The position numbers and the translations under genes were made by a program. Below are positions 20,698-31,251 of a stretch of DNA of 64,000 bases, in pieces (the stretch's first letter is position 1; each line of letters opens with the position of its first letter). The DNA comes from Isotricha intestinalis. Its lineage: Eukaryota > Ciliophora > Litostomatea > Vestibuliferida > Isotrichidae. Where the stretch lies: positions 48,650 through 112,649 of the forward strand of contig JAJJLU010003462.1 in assembly GCA_023807065.1 (NCBI GenBank), in the 5' to 3' direction. The notes below the pieces were generated by a model, which saw only the letters and a list, made by a program, of their open reading frames with translations, did no database searches and had not been told where the DNA came from.

Positions 20698-21470
20698 TCA
20701 TTTATTATCTTCTTGTTCTTTTATTATTTTATTTCTTTCTTTATTACTTAAGTCAATTTCATGATTTAATTTTAATCTTATTTGTTCATTAATATTTTTT
20801 TTGTCGTTATCTGATTTTTTTATTTCATTTTTATTTTGGGAAATATTAAGAAATATTTTTTCTTTTGAACCTGATTTATAATCTTTAAATACTATAATAT
20901 TCCCACTTGAATTATCTTTTTGTATTATTTTATTTTTATTACAATTATTATTATAGTTAATTATATTATTTGAATTTAAATTATAAGATTCAAATAATTT
21001 GTTTATATCTGTTTTTTTTCTCAGAACAATATTTACATTTTGTTTTTTTTCTTTTTCTTTTTTTTCTTTATTTTTCTCTTTATTTTCGATATTTTTTTTT
21101 TTACAACAATCTCTTTTTTTTCAATATTTTCTTTTTTTTCAATATTTTCTTTTTTTTCTTTATTTTCTTTATTTTCTTTATTTTCTTTATTTTCTTTATT
21201 TTCTTTTTTTTCTTTATTTTCTTTATTTTCTTTTTTATTTATCTTAATTTCATTATTTTCTTTCAAAATTACTTTTCCTATTTTGCTTTTTTTTTTGATT
21301 ATTTCTCTATTCGAAAGATAATCCGGAACTTCTTTTCTTTCTAATCTTTCATTAAAATATTGTTCATATTTAACTAATAATAATTTTCTCTCTTTTTCAA
21401 TATATCCTTTTTTTATTTTTAAATTTAACATATCTGCTTCAATTTTTGTTTTAGCTGAACTACAGCCCAT
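20698..21470 (-). CDS. MGC-anchored charged-repeat protein, frame broken once
   Basis: Starts MGCSSAKTKIEAD, a Gly2/Cys3 N-terminus typical of N-myristoylation plus palmitoylation, followed by a helix (IEKERKLLLVKYEQYF). It then enters a KEN/KEK repeat tract. The initial frame ends at 21033, but coding clearly continues in another frame (DINKLFESYNLNS, SGNIIVFKDYKSGSKEK, EIDLSNKERNKIIKEQEDNK) to TGA at 20698-20700. The A11 run at about 21101-21111 is one base short of continuing the repeat in frame; alternatively two +1 shifts at successive stops join the parts. About 257 residues. Membrane-associated scaffold by N-terminus; function unknown. Confidence 0.7.
21112..21246 (-). repeat. Coding microsatellite (Lys-Glu-Asn repeats)
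   Basis: Tandem 9- to 12-base T-rich units on the plus strand (TTTCTTTAT-like) encode alternating KEN, KEK and ENIEKK units on the minus strand. Replication slippage here is likely and sits next to the frame break. Confidence 0.75.
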
Positions 21471-21975
21471 AATTATTAAATAATTAAAATTTGTTTTATA
21501 AAAACTAATTATTTCATCAAAGCTTAGCTTTAAGAATCAAAAATTTGAAAATTTAAACATTTATTTTTAAATATAGATTAAGTAATTTCTACAATGAACA
21601 GGAAAAAGAAAAATAAAACTAATATTTTATAAAAAAATGAAAAAAAATTATATAATTTAATCCTAATTAATAAATTAAAAAATAATATATATTTTAATCA
21701 AATGGTATATTAAACATTTCAAATAATCTCTTTTATTATTAAAATTTTATTGAAATTAATTTGAAAATACATTTAATTACTTTTTCCTAATTTTTTCTCT
21801 TGTTTTATTTATAATTACTATAAAATTATTATTCATTTGTCTCTCTATATAGAAACGAATTTATTGTCTCAAATAAAAATTTTTTTAAATAATTAAAAAT
21901 AAATATAATGAAAGTAGAAAAATAAATAATTTTTAATTTCAAAATATGTTCTTTAATTAATCAAATTAAATTTTA
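21471..21975. other. Intergenic, divergent promoters expected
   Basis: Spacer between divergently starting genes. A/T-rich; no RNA gene, repeat array or sustained frame recognised. Confidence 0.5.
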
Positions 21976-23523
21976 ATGAAAAATAAAAAACAAATCAACA
22001 ATTTGAAAAGCCCAATAAAAGATATAGAAATTTTATCTAAATTATATTTAAAAAAAAAATACAACTGTACAATTGCTTTTTATAATCTAAAAAAAATAAA
22101 TGAAATTTTAACCAATAAACAATGTAAATATGTAGGAATATTTAAAGAATATTTAATATATGAAGATTATACTGAATTTTTAAAGAAACAATATAATAAG
22201 AAAGAAATAAAAAAATCATTTCCAAAAATATTAAATTTTTATAAAAAATATTGTAAAATTTACCCAAATTATATTCCATTGATAGAAAGTAAATATTTAT
22301 ATAGAAATATAAAAAGAAAGCAAAAAATAATTTATCAATTACAAGAAATCAAAGAAGAAAAAAAATTAAAAACTTATTCTACAATAATAACATCTCAAGC
22401 TTTAAATTCAATAAATGAAAATACTATTTCTAATAAATTAACAACTTCAAAAGAAGAAGAAGATATAAATAAAATAATTAATGATATTAATTTTTATGAA
22501 GAATTAATGAATAAAAAAAATGATAAAAATTTAAATCAAAATTTATTTCCAAACAAAAATATTTCTAGACAAAAACTTATTAATTCTGCTTTATTATCTC
22601 CTACTGCACAATCTAAATTATTTGAAAAAAAAAAAGTAATACAAAAAATATTAAAAAAAAATTTAGGAATTTATGAAAATGAAAAACAAATAAATGAAAA
22701 AATTATTTTAAATAATTTTTATTCAAATAAAATAAATTCTCCTCAATTATTAAATAAATCTAATTTTAATTCTTCAGAAGAAAAATTAATTTTATCAAAG
22801 AGAAATTCTTTTAATTTAATAAAAAATAATTCAAATAATAATTCAATCAATAACATAAAAGAAAAAATAGGATTAAATATTAATAATGAATCTTTTAGAA
22901 ATAAATTATTTTTAAATAAATTAGATAATTTAAAACATCTTTCAGGGAAAATAATATCATTTAAAGAAAATGAAAAAAAAAGTAAATCAACTTCAAAAAC
23001 AAAAGATACTTCTTCAATAAATAATAATTTTCCAAATAATCAAAGTCAAATAAATTTTTTAGACAAAGATTCAATAAAATCCAATATTCAAAAATCAATT
23101 TTTATTTTAAAGTTTAATAATGTTAATTCAAAAACAACAAAAAATTCTCCTTTGAGAAAAATAAGTAAAATTAATAATTTAAATAATACTTTTAAACAAA
23201 TTTCTGATTTTAAAAATCTAATAAAAAAAAATATTAATGATTCTAAAATTCCTTTGAGTGAAAGAAATAGTGTAAGTAAAAATTTCTTTGAAAAAAGTAG
23301 TATAAGTTTAAAAAATAAAACTATTTTTAATAAATTTCAAAAACAAGAAAACAAATTAATGTCCAAAGTAATTAAAAAATATCCTAGTTATAAAAGATTT
23401 GTTAGAAAGGAAAATAGTGATGTTTTTAATTGTAAACATATAAAATATAATAATAATCAAATTAATTTTAAAGAATTTCAAATTAAAAATATTCCCCGAA
23501 GAAAAAATAAAAGTACTAATTAA
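21976..23523 (+). CDS. FKDYLIYDD-family protein, member 2
   Basis: 515 residues, ATG start. Residues about 45-125 carry the family block: YVGIFKEYLIYEDYTEFLKK, then KILNFYKKYCKIYPNYIPL and YLYRNIKRKQKIIYQ. The secondary motifs YSTIITSQALNSI and INDINFYEELMNKKND are shared with members 3 and 4. The remaining two thirds are Asn/Lys/Ser-rich, basic and probably disordered. It differs from the others in a Cys-containing N-terminus (KKYNCTIAFYNLKK). No function known to me. Confidence 0.85.
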   Translation: MKNKKQINNLKSPIKDIEILSKLYLKKKYNCTIAFYNLKKINEILTNKQCKYVGIFKEYLIYEDYTEFLKKQYNKKEIKKSFPKILNFYKKYCKIYPNYIPLIESKYLYRNIKRKQKIIYQLQEIKEEKKLKTYSTIITSQALNSINENTISNKLTTSKEEEDINKIINDINFYEELMNKKNDKNLNQNLFPNKNISRQKLINSALLSPTAQSKLFEKKKVIQKILKKNLGIYENEKQINEKIILNNFYSNKINSPQLLNKSNFNSSEEKLILSKRNSFNLIKNNSNNNSINNIKEKIGLNINNESFRNKLFLNKLDNLKHLSGKIISFKENEKKSKSTSKTKDTSSINNNFPNNQSQINFLDKDSIKSNIQKSIFILKFNNVNSKTTKNSPLRKISKINNLNNTFKQISDFKNLIKKNINDSKIPLSERNSVSKNFFEKSSISLKNKTIFNKFQKQENKLMSKVIKKYPSYKRFVRKENSDVFNCKHIKYNNNQINFKEFQIKNIPRRKNKSTN

Positions 23524-23695
23524 AATATTTAATATTTTATTTTTTTCAAAAAAAAATTTGTTTTACATTAAAACTATTCAACTATAAATAAAAAAACTAT
23601 ATATAATTTGATAAACCTGAAAAAAAAAATGACGTAATCACAAATTACTAAATAATAAAATACAATTAAAAAAAAAATATTAACATAAAAAAATA

Positions 23696-24307
23696 ATGTC
23701 AAAAATAAACGACAAAAACCGTGAATACCGATTATTATTAATAGGAGAGCAAGCAGTAGGTAAAAGTTCAATAATGAACAGATATGTAGAAAATACATTT
23801 GAAATAAATATAATAGGAACAGCAGGATTAGATTTAAAAAAGAAAATAATAGAAATAAATGGAGAACAAATAAAAATATATATATTTGATTCAGCAGGAC
23901 AAGAAAGATTTAGATCAATAGCAAAAAATCAATATAAAAAGGCAGATGGAATAATTTTAATATATGATATTACTGATAAAAAATCTTTTGAATCTATAAA
24001 TTTTTGGGTTAATTCTATTAAAGAATTTTTAATTAATGGAACTGAATGTTTATTAATTGGAAATAAAATTGATTTAAATAATTTAAGAGTTGTTAGTTTA
24101 AATGAAGGAGAAAATTTATCTCATAATTTAAATATTCCTTTTATTGAAACTTCTGCTAAAGATGATATTAATGTTAATCAAGCTTTTATGAAAATTATTG
24201 ATGTTTTATATAAAAAAGATTTAAATAAAAAAATTATCACTTATTCTAATAAAAATGGAAAAAAAGAAATTCAAAAAGCTAGTGGATGTTGTTATGCTGC
24301 TAGTTAA
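23696..24307 (+). CDS. Rab family small GTPase
   Basis: 203 residues, a normal Rab length. P-loop GEQAVGKSS, switch II FDSAGQERFRS (catalytic Gln kept; the usual WDTAGQ is FDSAGQ), NKID and ETSAKD are all present. Switch I region IIGTAGLDLKKK departs from the usual TIGIDFK. The C-terminus SGCCYAAS has paired Cys for geranylgeranylation followed by three to four extra residues. Closest in feel to the Rab1/8 group, but subfamily is not certain. Rabs recruit effectors to membranes in the GTP state. Short 5' spacer (172 bases) after family member 2. Confidence 0.92.
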   Translation: MSKINDKNREYRLLLIGEQAVGKSSIMNRYVENTFEINIIGTAGLDLKKKIIEINGEQIKIYIFDSAGQERFRSIAKNQYKKADGIILIYDITDKKSFESINFWVNSIKEFLINGTECLLIGNKIDLNNLRVVSLNEGENLSHNLNIPFIETSAKDDINVNQAFMKIIDVLYKKDLNKKIITYSNKNGKKEIQKASGCCYAAS

Positions 24308-24915
24308 AAATATTATATTTTATTTATGTATATATTTTGAATCAAATATTTACTTTTTTTTCTTGTTTTTTTATTTTGAATTTTACTGTTTTTTATTTAT
24401 TAATACAATTTAGTCTATTTTTTATATTAATTATTTAATGTTTAAAATTAACACCCTCTTTTTATTTATGGATTTTTCAATTTTAAATTATATTAATATA
24501 TGCTTTAAATATTTTTCTTTTAATTCTTTATTATCATTTCTATATAATAATATTTTCTTTTTATTCTTCCATTTTTTCCTTAAATTATAATAAATATTTA
24601 TTATAAAGAAGTAAATATCAATATTAAAAATGACAGATATATAATATAAGACTTTTTACTATAATTGTATTATAAAAATATAATAAAGATGTTAAATTTT
24701 ACCTAAAATTGAAAAATATTACAATAATAATTTTCATTTATAAGAGATTTTATTAAAAGTTAGTTATTAAAAAATCATAAGAAGGTATATAAAATAATTA
24801 ATATTTTTCTAAATAATGATTTATATGTAAAAAATATTTATTCAATTAATATCTCAAAAAACATACTATTTATAATTTTACACCAAAAATATATAATACT
24901 AATTTTATACTAAAA
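24308..24915. other. Intergenic between convergent genes
   Basis: About 600 A/T-rich bases between the Rab stop and the kinase stop. No coding signal, repeat array or RNA gene seen. Confidence 0.5.
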
Positions 24916-26362
24916 TTATTCTATTTTATTTAATCGATCACTCATTTTTAAAATTACTGGAGAACCCATATTTACATTCACATCAGTTTTATCTTCTTCG
25001 AGAAAATTTCTGTTATTTAAAAATCCAGCAACATTTTTTTTATGATAATAAATACTTTTATTTCCTAAATTATCATTTCTAGCATCAACAGAATATCTTT
25101 TCCCAAAATTTAAATTCATATTATTTTCTTTATTTTTATTATTTTTATTTTCAAAACTTTGATTAATATTATTATCTTTATTTAAATTTAGTGAATTAAT
25201 TCTTTGATAATTATCAACATTAAATTGATTTAATTTACCGTTTTTATTTTTAGTAATTCCTTCATTATAATAAAAATAATCATAAACATGACTTTCATTA
25301 ACTAAATTAATATATTCATTTTTTAGAAATTCATTTATATCATCATCTTTTTTATTTGCATATGCAAAATCAAAATTATCTTCATTACTTTTGAAAATAA
25401 AAGGAGATTTAAATGTCATTTTTTCAATATCATCCCATAAAACACTATTTAAAAAAGGATGATTTTTAATTTGATAAATTCCTTTAAATCCAAGTCTAAT
25501 CTTATTTTTTCTTTTAAGTAATCCATTAATAAAATCTATACAATTTTTATCCCAACCAGAAGGTAAATTATCGTATTTTATTTGAGTTTCTCTAGAAATA
25601 ACTTGATCTCTAATTTCTTTTCTGTTTCTTCCATTATATGGTCTTTTTCCATAAATTAATTCAAAAATAATAATTCCTAAAGCATAAAAATCAACTTCAA
25701 AAGAATGAGGTTTTTTAATTAAAACTTCTGGTGCCATATAACTAGGAGTTCCACTTGAATTTATTAATATATCATTTTCATAATGTTCATTTGCTATTCC
25801 AAAATCTGTTAAATGTAAATAACCATTTATATCAAAAACTAAATTTTCTGGTTTTATATCTCTATGAATTATATTGTTTGAATGAATATATTCTAAACTT
25901 AATATTATATTTGATATTATAAATTTTACTTCTTCTTCTGTATAATTTACTTTTTTACATATGTTATATCTTAAATCTCCTCCTTGAAGATAATCTAATA
26001 CTATATATAAGAAATCTTGAGTTTGAAAGGCAAAATGCATATTTGATAAAAATGGATAGTGTAATTTTTCTAAAAATTCCCTTTCTTTTAATATTGAATT
26101 TACAGATTTTTTCATAAATATTTTTGCCTTTGACATTTCTTTCATTGCATATATCTTTTTTGTTCTTTTATATTTCACTTTCCATACTCTTCCAAAGCCT
26201 CCTTTTCCTATTGGATATAAAAGTTTGAAATTATTATATGAGATATTTATTTTTATTTTAAATTTTTTTTATTTTATTTTTATAGTTTTAAGTTTTTTAA
26301 TTTTTTATATTCTTACATTCTTGGTTTATATCAGATTTATCTCTGTCATTACAACTTCCCAT
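24916..26362 (-). CDS. AGC/YANK-like Ser/Thr protein kinase
   Basis: The kinase domain begins LLYPIGKGGFGRVW (Gly loop), with AMKEMSK (ATP Lys), GGDLRYNI, HRDIKPENLVF, TDFGIAN and SGTPSYMAPEV. GGDLRYNI after YIVLDYLQ is typical of the STK32/YANK branch of AGC kinases. No ATG opens this frame. A likely first exon lies at 26317-26362 (MGSCNDRDKSDINQE, a myristoylation-type start as in YANK kinases) followed by a good donor GTAAGAAT. However, no AG acceptor exists between there and the Gly loop region, so the junction is unresolved. The C-terminal 110 residues are Asn-rich. Membrane-tethered signalling kinase by family. Confidence 0.85.
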
Positions 26363-26460
26363 TAATTTTTTTATTGTTTTTCAAAAAATTCATTTATTTA
26401 TTTTGATAAGAAAATTTAACGTTTAATAGAATAAAAAGAATAATTATTTATTTATTATAT

Positions 26461-27498
26461 TTATTGATTATTATTATTATTGTTATTATTATTATTTTCT
26501 TCTGCTAAAGGTCTAAAAGAATTAAATTCACAAAAAGAATTTAATTCCTTTAAATTATCAATAATATTAATATCATCTTCAACACTAATATACCCGAATA
26601 ATTTTTTAATTTTATTATTTGAAGAATTTAAAGTAAGAAAAGATTCAAAATCTTTAACCCATTCAAATTTAGGAAAAGAAATAAATTTACATATTTTAAA
26701 TATTAAAAAAGCACTTAAAGTTCCACATAAATTTCCTATTAAAGAAGCATTAGGAGTTATAACTTGAATTAATAGCATTAATAAATAAGTTGAATAAAGT
26801 CCTCTAATAACAACAAAAAGTAAATTTATATTTCTATTATAATTTTTATTAAGGAGAAAATAAGAAAAATATAAAGTGAAAAAAATAGAACTAAAACCAC
26901 ATTGTTCAAAAAAATTATATACTGATAATCTTAATAAAAATTTAAGAAAAAATATTGAAGTTAAATAAAACATCGAAGTTAATATTATTGAATGAATAGA
27001 TATTATTAAAGTATAAATTGAACCTATTTCTTTTTCTAAATATTGAGTTATATGATATGTTCCAAACATATTTGTTAATAAATCAAATAAACCATGATGA
27101 TAAAAGTGATTAGATAAAATTCTATAATATTGTTTTTTTCTTAATAAAGGCCAAAGTATTAAAGAATAATTTTTTATATCATATGATTTAAAAAAAGAAT
27201 GAATATAACCTATAATATTTATAAATAAAAATAAAATAAAACAAAATGTTATTTTTGGATTATATATTTCTGGTTCATTTAATTGAATGTTTAATTCACT
27301 TTGATTGTTAATTATATTATTATTATTTTCATTTTCAATATTTTGAACTAAACTATTATCACTTTGAATTCCAGAAGAAAAAGGAATTTGATTATAAGTA
27401 TTTTCATCTTTTAAATTATTATCTTTTGAAGGGTCTGATAATTCATTTGAAACATTATTTATTTTTTCATCTGATGTATTATTTTCTTCTTTTTGCAT
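26461..27498 (-). CDS. Rhomboid-family pseudoprotease
   Basis: 345 residues. After a polar Asn-rich N-terminus (1-80) come about six membrane helices. Rhomboid landmarks are NHFYHHGLFDLLTNMF in TM2, LEKEIGSIYT in the following loop, CGFSSIFF in TM4 (Ser203 at the nucleophile position, GFSx as in RHBDD1/RHBDL4) and NASLIGNLCGTLSAF in TM6. The last motif is normally HxSxxGHxxG; here both His positions are Asn (Asn250 and Asn256), so the Ser-His dyad is incomplete. Inactive rhomboids act in ER quality control and trafficking of clients; a similar non-proteolytic role is inferred. Its start is 50 bases from that of the MORN gene. Confidence 0.85.
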   Translation of the reverse strand: MQKEENNTSDEKINNVSNELSDPSKDNNLKDENTYNQIPFSSGIQSDNSLVQNIENENNNNIINNQSELNIQLNEPEIYNPKITFCFILFLFINIIGYIHSFFKSYDIKNYSLILWPLLRKKQYYRILSNHFYHHGLFDLLTNMFGTYHITQYLEKEIGSIYTLIISIHSIILTSMFYLTSIFFLKFLLRLSVYNFFEQCGFSSIFFTLYFSYFLLNKNYNRNINLLFVVIRGLYSTYLLMLLIQVITPNASLIGNLCGTLSAFLIFKICKFISFPKFEWVKDFESFLTLNSSNNKIKKLFGYISVEDDINIIDNLKELNSFCEFNSFRPLAEENNNNNNNNNNQ

Positions 27499-27548
27499 TA
27501 TTTAATAAAAAAAATAAATTGTTGAAAAAAAATTTATAAATTTTATTT
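27499..27548. promoter_or_regulatory. 50-base divergent promoter region
   Basis: The only sequence between the ATGs of the rhomboid-like and the MORN genes. A/T homopolymers only; no recognisable motif. Confidence 0.4.
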
Positions 27549-28847
27549 ATGGGAAAACATTGTACTCATTGCTTTGATAAAACTCATGATAATAATATTC
27601 AGGATTTATCTAATAAAAGTCAAAATCCAGTTTTTGGAAATAAAAAAAATATGTTTTTAAATCAAGATGATGCTACTAATATTAATTTAAAAAATAATGA
27701 ATCAATATTTTCTAATTTTATTAATAATGATGAAAATATCAAATTTATGAATAATAAAAATAATAATGATTTTAATATTATTAATTGTCAATTGAATGAT
27801 ATTCAAATTGAATATATTACTATTTTAAATAAATATGTAAGAGGATTTTTATTAAGAAAACATTATAATAAATATTTAAAGGAAGAATTAAAAACTTTTT
27901 CTTTTCAATTAAATAATAAATTTAAAGAAATAACAAAAAATGAGAAAATAGAAAAAATATTAAAAAATGAAATTGAAGATGAGAAATTAATAAAATACCA
28001 AAATTTAAATTGGTCAGAATATTACGATAATAATCCTAATGAAGAAATAGAAACTATAATAAAAAAAACTAAAAAATATAAAGGAATAAGAATAACATAT
28101 AAAATAAACAATACATGGAATTTAAATATAGAAGAATTAATAGTAAATATAGAAAATTTTTATGAAGGAGAAATAGAACTTTTAACAGGAAAAAAATGTG
28201 GTTTTGGAAAAGAAATAAATAGAAATACTTCAATAAAATTAGGAAATTTTTATAATAATAATTTAAATGGGTGGAATAAATATATTAATTCAGAAGGAAT
28301 ATTTTATATAGGATTATTTAAAAATAATGAATTAAATGGAAAAGGAATAAAATATGATTATGAAAAGCAAAATTTATATGAAGGTGATTTTTTAAATGGA
28401 TTAGAAGATGGAAATGGAATAGAAATTAATAATGAGAATAAATATGAAGGAGAATTTAAGAAAGGAGAAAAAAGTGGAAAAGGAAAATTAATATTTAAAA
28501 CAGGTGATATTTATGAAGGAAATTTTTTAAATAATAAATTTAATGGTGAAGGACATTATATTTGGAAAAAAAATGGTAATGAATATATTGGAAATTATAA
28601 AAATAATTTATTCGATGGAGATGGATTTTATAAATGGAATAATAATGAATATTATAAAGGAGAATATAAAAATGGAATTAAAGAAGGAAAAGGAGAAATT
28701 AAAAAAGAAAATGGAGATAAATTTATTTGTAATTTTGTTAATGGGAAACCTCATGGAATTGGATTTTATGAAAATAATAAAGGGAAAAGAAAAGAAATTG
28801 AATTTATTAATGGAAAGCTTAATAAGAAATATAAAAAAAATAGTTAG
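27549..28847 (+). CDS. MORN-repeat protein with an IQ motif
   Basis: 432 residues, TAG stop. N-terminus MGKHCTHCFDK suggests lipid anchoring. Near residue 97 NKYVRGFLLRKHYNKY fits an IQ calmodulin-binding motif. From about residue 205 there are eight or nine MORN units: FYIGLFKNNELNGKGI, LYEGDFLNGLEDGNGI, KYEGEFKKGEKSGKGK, IYEGNFLNNKFNGEGHY, EYIGNYKNNLFDGDGF, YYKGEYKNGIKEGKGE. MORN repeats bind membranes or scaffold cortical and ciliary structures; that role is inferred for this protein. Confidence 0.9.
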   Translation: MGKHCTHCFDKTHDNNIQDLSNKSQNPVFGNKKNMFLNQDDATNINLKNNESIFSNFINNDENIKFMNNKNNNDFNIINCQLNDIQIEYITILNKYVRGFLLRKHYNKYLKEELKTFSFQLNNKFKEITKNEKIEKILKNEIEDEKLIKYQNLNWSEYYDNNPNEEIETIIKKTKKYKGIRITYKINNTWNLNIEELIVNIENFYEGEIELLTGKKCGFGKEINRNTSIKLGNFYNNNLNGWNKYINSEGIFYIGLFKNNELNGKGIKYDYEKQNLYEGDFLNGLEDGNGIEINNENKYEGEFKKGEKSGKGKLIFKTGDIYEGNFLNNKFNGEGHYIWKKNGNEYIGNYKNNLFDGDGFYKWNNNEYYKGEYKNGIKEGKGEIKKENGDKFICNFVNGKPHGIGFYENNKGKRKEIEFINGKLNKKYKKNS

Positions 28848-28917
28848 AAATTTTTTTTTTAATATATATTATTTAATATTTTATTTAGAATTTAATTTTA
28901 TTTTTATTTCTTTTTTT

Positions 28918-30787
28918 TTAATGTAATTTTACTTTTGATAATTGATTTAAACTTGCTCCTATTCTTCTTCCTTTTACTAAATTTTGATTTTTTTCTAATT
29001 TTTTATTTTTTTCTTTATTATATTCTTTCTTATTTTGTAATTTTTTAATTTTATTTTCTAATTCAAATACTTCTTCTTCATCTTCTTCACTTTTATTTTT
29101 ATTTAATCTTTCTTCAAAATTATCATTATTATCTTCATTATATCCTTGATGAAATTTTTGGATTTTTTTTCTTTTTTTTTGTAATAATTTGTCATTTAAT
29201 TTTAATATTTCTTTATTAACTATATTATCATCATTATCTTTATTTTTTTTTTTATTTTCTTCAACTTCCGATTTTTGTTAATTCTTCATTAACCTCATCA
29301 TCATTAACTTTTAAATTTTTATTTTTCTTTTTAAATTTATCACTGGTAAAATCAATAATATATTCTTTATTATTAAATAAATTAGAAAATCTAGGATCAT
29401 TTAAATTAACATTTTTATTATTTTTAATATTTTCACTATTTAATAATTGAGAATTAACCTTAGGTTTTTTTCCTTTATTAAAAACAATTCTATCAGAAAA
29501 TAATTTTTCTAACTTTTCTTCTTTTTTCTTTTGTAAATATTCCTTATATGAAAAAGGTTGATTTAAATCTCTTAATTTTTTATATAATTTAAAATCCATA
29601 AAATAACCATGCATAAATGGTTTAATCATTTTAGTTCCAATTAAATTTTGTGCTCCTAATTCTTCTAATTCTTTTTCAGTTAAAAATTTATAATCTTCAA
29701 ACAAAGAATAATTTTTAGCTTCTTCTAATTCTTCAGTTATATTATCTAAGAAAGAAGCCCATTTAGGAGAAGGACCAATTTGAGGAATAAAATAAATTTC
29801 TATTTTTTCACTTTCAGTTGAAAAAAAAAACATTCCTGAATTTGAATATATTTCAAAATCATTTATATCATATTTTGGTTCTATATTAGTAAAATTTTTC
29901 CCTGTTTTATAATTAGAAAATTTTGCTAATTTTTTATCAACAGTTATAATATTTTTAGAATATTCATCAAATAAAATTTTAATAATTGGTAAATTATAAG
30001 AATGATTAATAGTATAAATAGGTTTTGAATTTCTTAAATCAAAAACATTAATTTCACCTTTATTATTTCCAATTCCCATAATTAAACCATCATTAGAGAA
30101 ATTAATAGAAGTTAAATCAGAATTAAAATCTTCAAAACAAAAACAACTTTTTTTCATTCTAATATCAAATAATTCAACAATACCATTTTCACAAGCAGAA
30201 CCAATTAATTCTAAAGGTTGATTATAAGCTAAATTATTAATTCCATAACTTTTACAAATAAAACTTTGAAGAAATTGTCCTTGATATAAATTTAATCTAT
30301 AAATTTCATTTCCAGTTCCAGCAGAAAATAAATCACAATATATAGGATCATATTTAATATCTCTTCCATATTTAGGAATTCTAATTTTAAAATGTTTTCC
30401 ATATTGAGCATGTAATTCAATATTTCTATCATCACATAAAAAAGCACATTTTTTATAATCATCACTTATAATTTCTATTTTTCGTATTTGGCTATCAAAT
30501 CCTCTTTCACATTTTAATGACATTTCATTAAAATCAAATATTTTCAAACGAGGTGGATATATTCCACTTGTAAATAAATAATTTTTATCTTTTGATATTC
30601 GCAAACATTGAGATGATACTGGAAATGTACAATCTTGAAGAATTTCTATTCGAGAAGAATATTCTTCATTTCTTTTTAATTTCTTTATTGAAAAATTTGA
30701 CTCTTTTAATAAAGTGTATAATGTCTTTCCTGATGTTAGATTATATATTTTCAATCCGTTTATTTCTGATATTTGAATGTTCGACAT
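28918..30787 (-). CDS. NOL10: NOL10/Enp2-like ribosome-biogenesis protein, frame broken once near the C-terminus
   Basis: Starts at the ATG of MSNIQISEINGLKIYNL, matching the family start (short leader then VKIYSLSCGK). WD-like propeller follows: EILQDCTFPVSSQCLRIS, GIYPPRLKIFDFNEMSLK, EIISDDYKKCAFLCDDRNIE, HFKIRIPKYGRDIKYDP, DLFSAGTGNEIYRLNLYQGQ. These are close matches to NOL10/Enp2, a nucleolar component of 40S maturation. The first frame ends at TGA 29261-29263. The +1 frame then continues with ENKKKNKDNDDNIVNKE, a charged coiled coil and KGRRIGASLNQLSKVKLH to TAA at 28918. Total about 620 residues. Confidence 0.92.
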
Positions 30788-31251
30788 TTTTTCAGAAAGG
30801 AAGAAAATATATAATTTTTTATTCAAGTTTTTATTAGAAATTATTTTTTTTAAGGGAAAAATATTTTTTTTTAAATAAAGGACTTTTTAAAGTTTTATTA
30901 TATTTTTAATAAATTGTTTATTTATTTATAAAAATAAATTAAAATTATAAATTTAATTCATAAAATCATACAAATGAAGAAAATTATTAATTTGATTATT
31001 TGACATTTCAATAAAAAATTTAATAGTCTCATATTAAATAAATATTTAATAAATAATCAATTTTGAAATAATGAAATGTTAATCATCTAAAAGTACCATA
31101 AATAAATATAAAAATATATAAAACGCCACATTAAAACATCTAATTTTCCTATTCAATAAAAACATATAAAAATAATTGTTAAAATATTAAAGTTTTATTA
31201 AAATTGATTTAATAATTAAAAAAATCAAGAAGACTAAAAAAGAAAAAACCT
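30788..31251. other. Intergenic, divergent promoters expected
   Basis: Spacer between the starts of the NOL10-like and PHD genes. A/T-rich; no feature recognised. Confidence 0.5.

Noticed and set aside
20970..21344. Plus-strand Phe/Leu-rich open frames
   Set aside because: They are antisense shadows of the Lys/Glu/Asn repeat gene on the minus strand.
28543..28926. Met/Ile/Lys-rich frame overlapping the MORN gene
   Set aside because: Shadow of the GGxxYxGxF repeats in a second frame.
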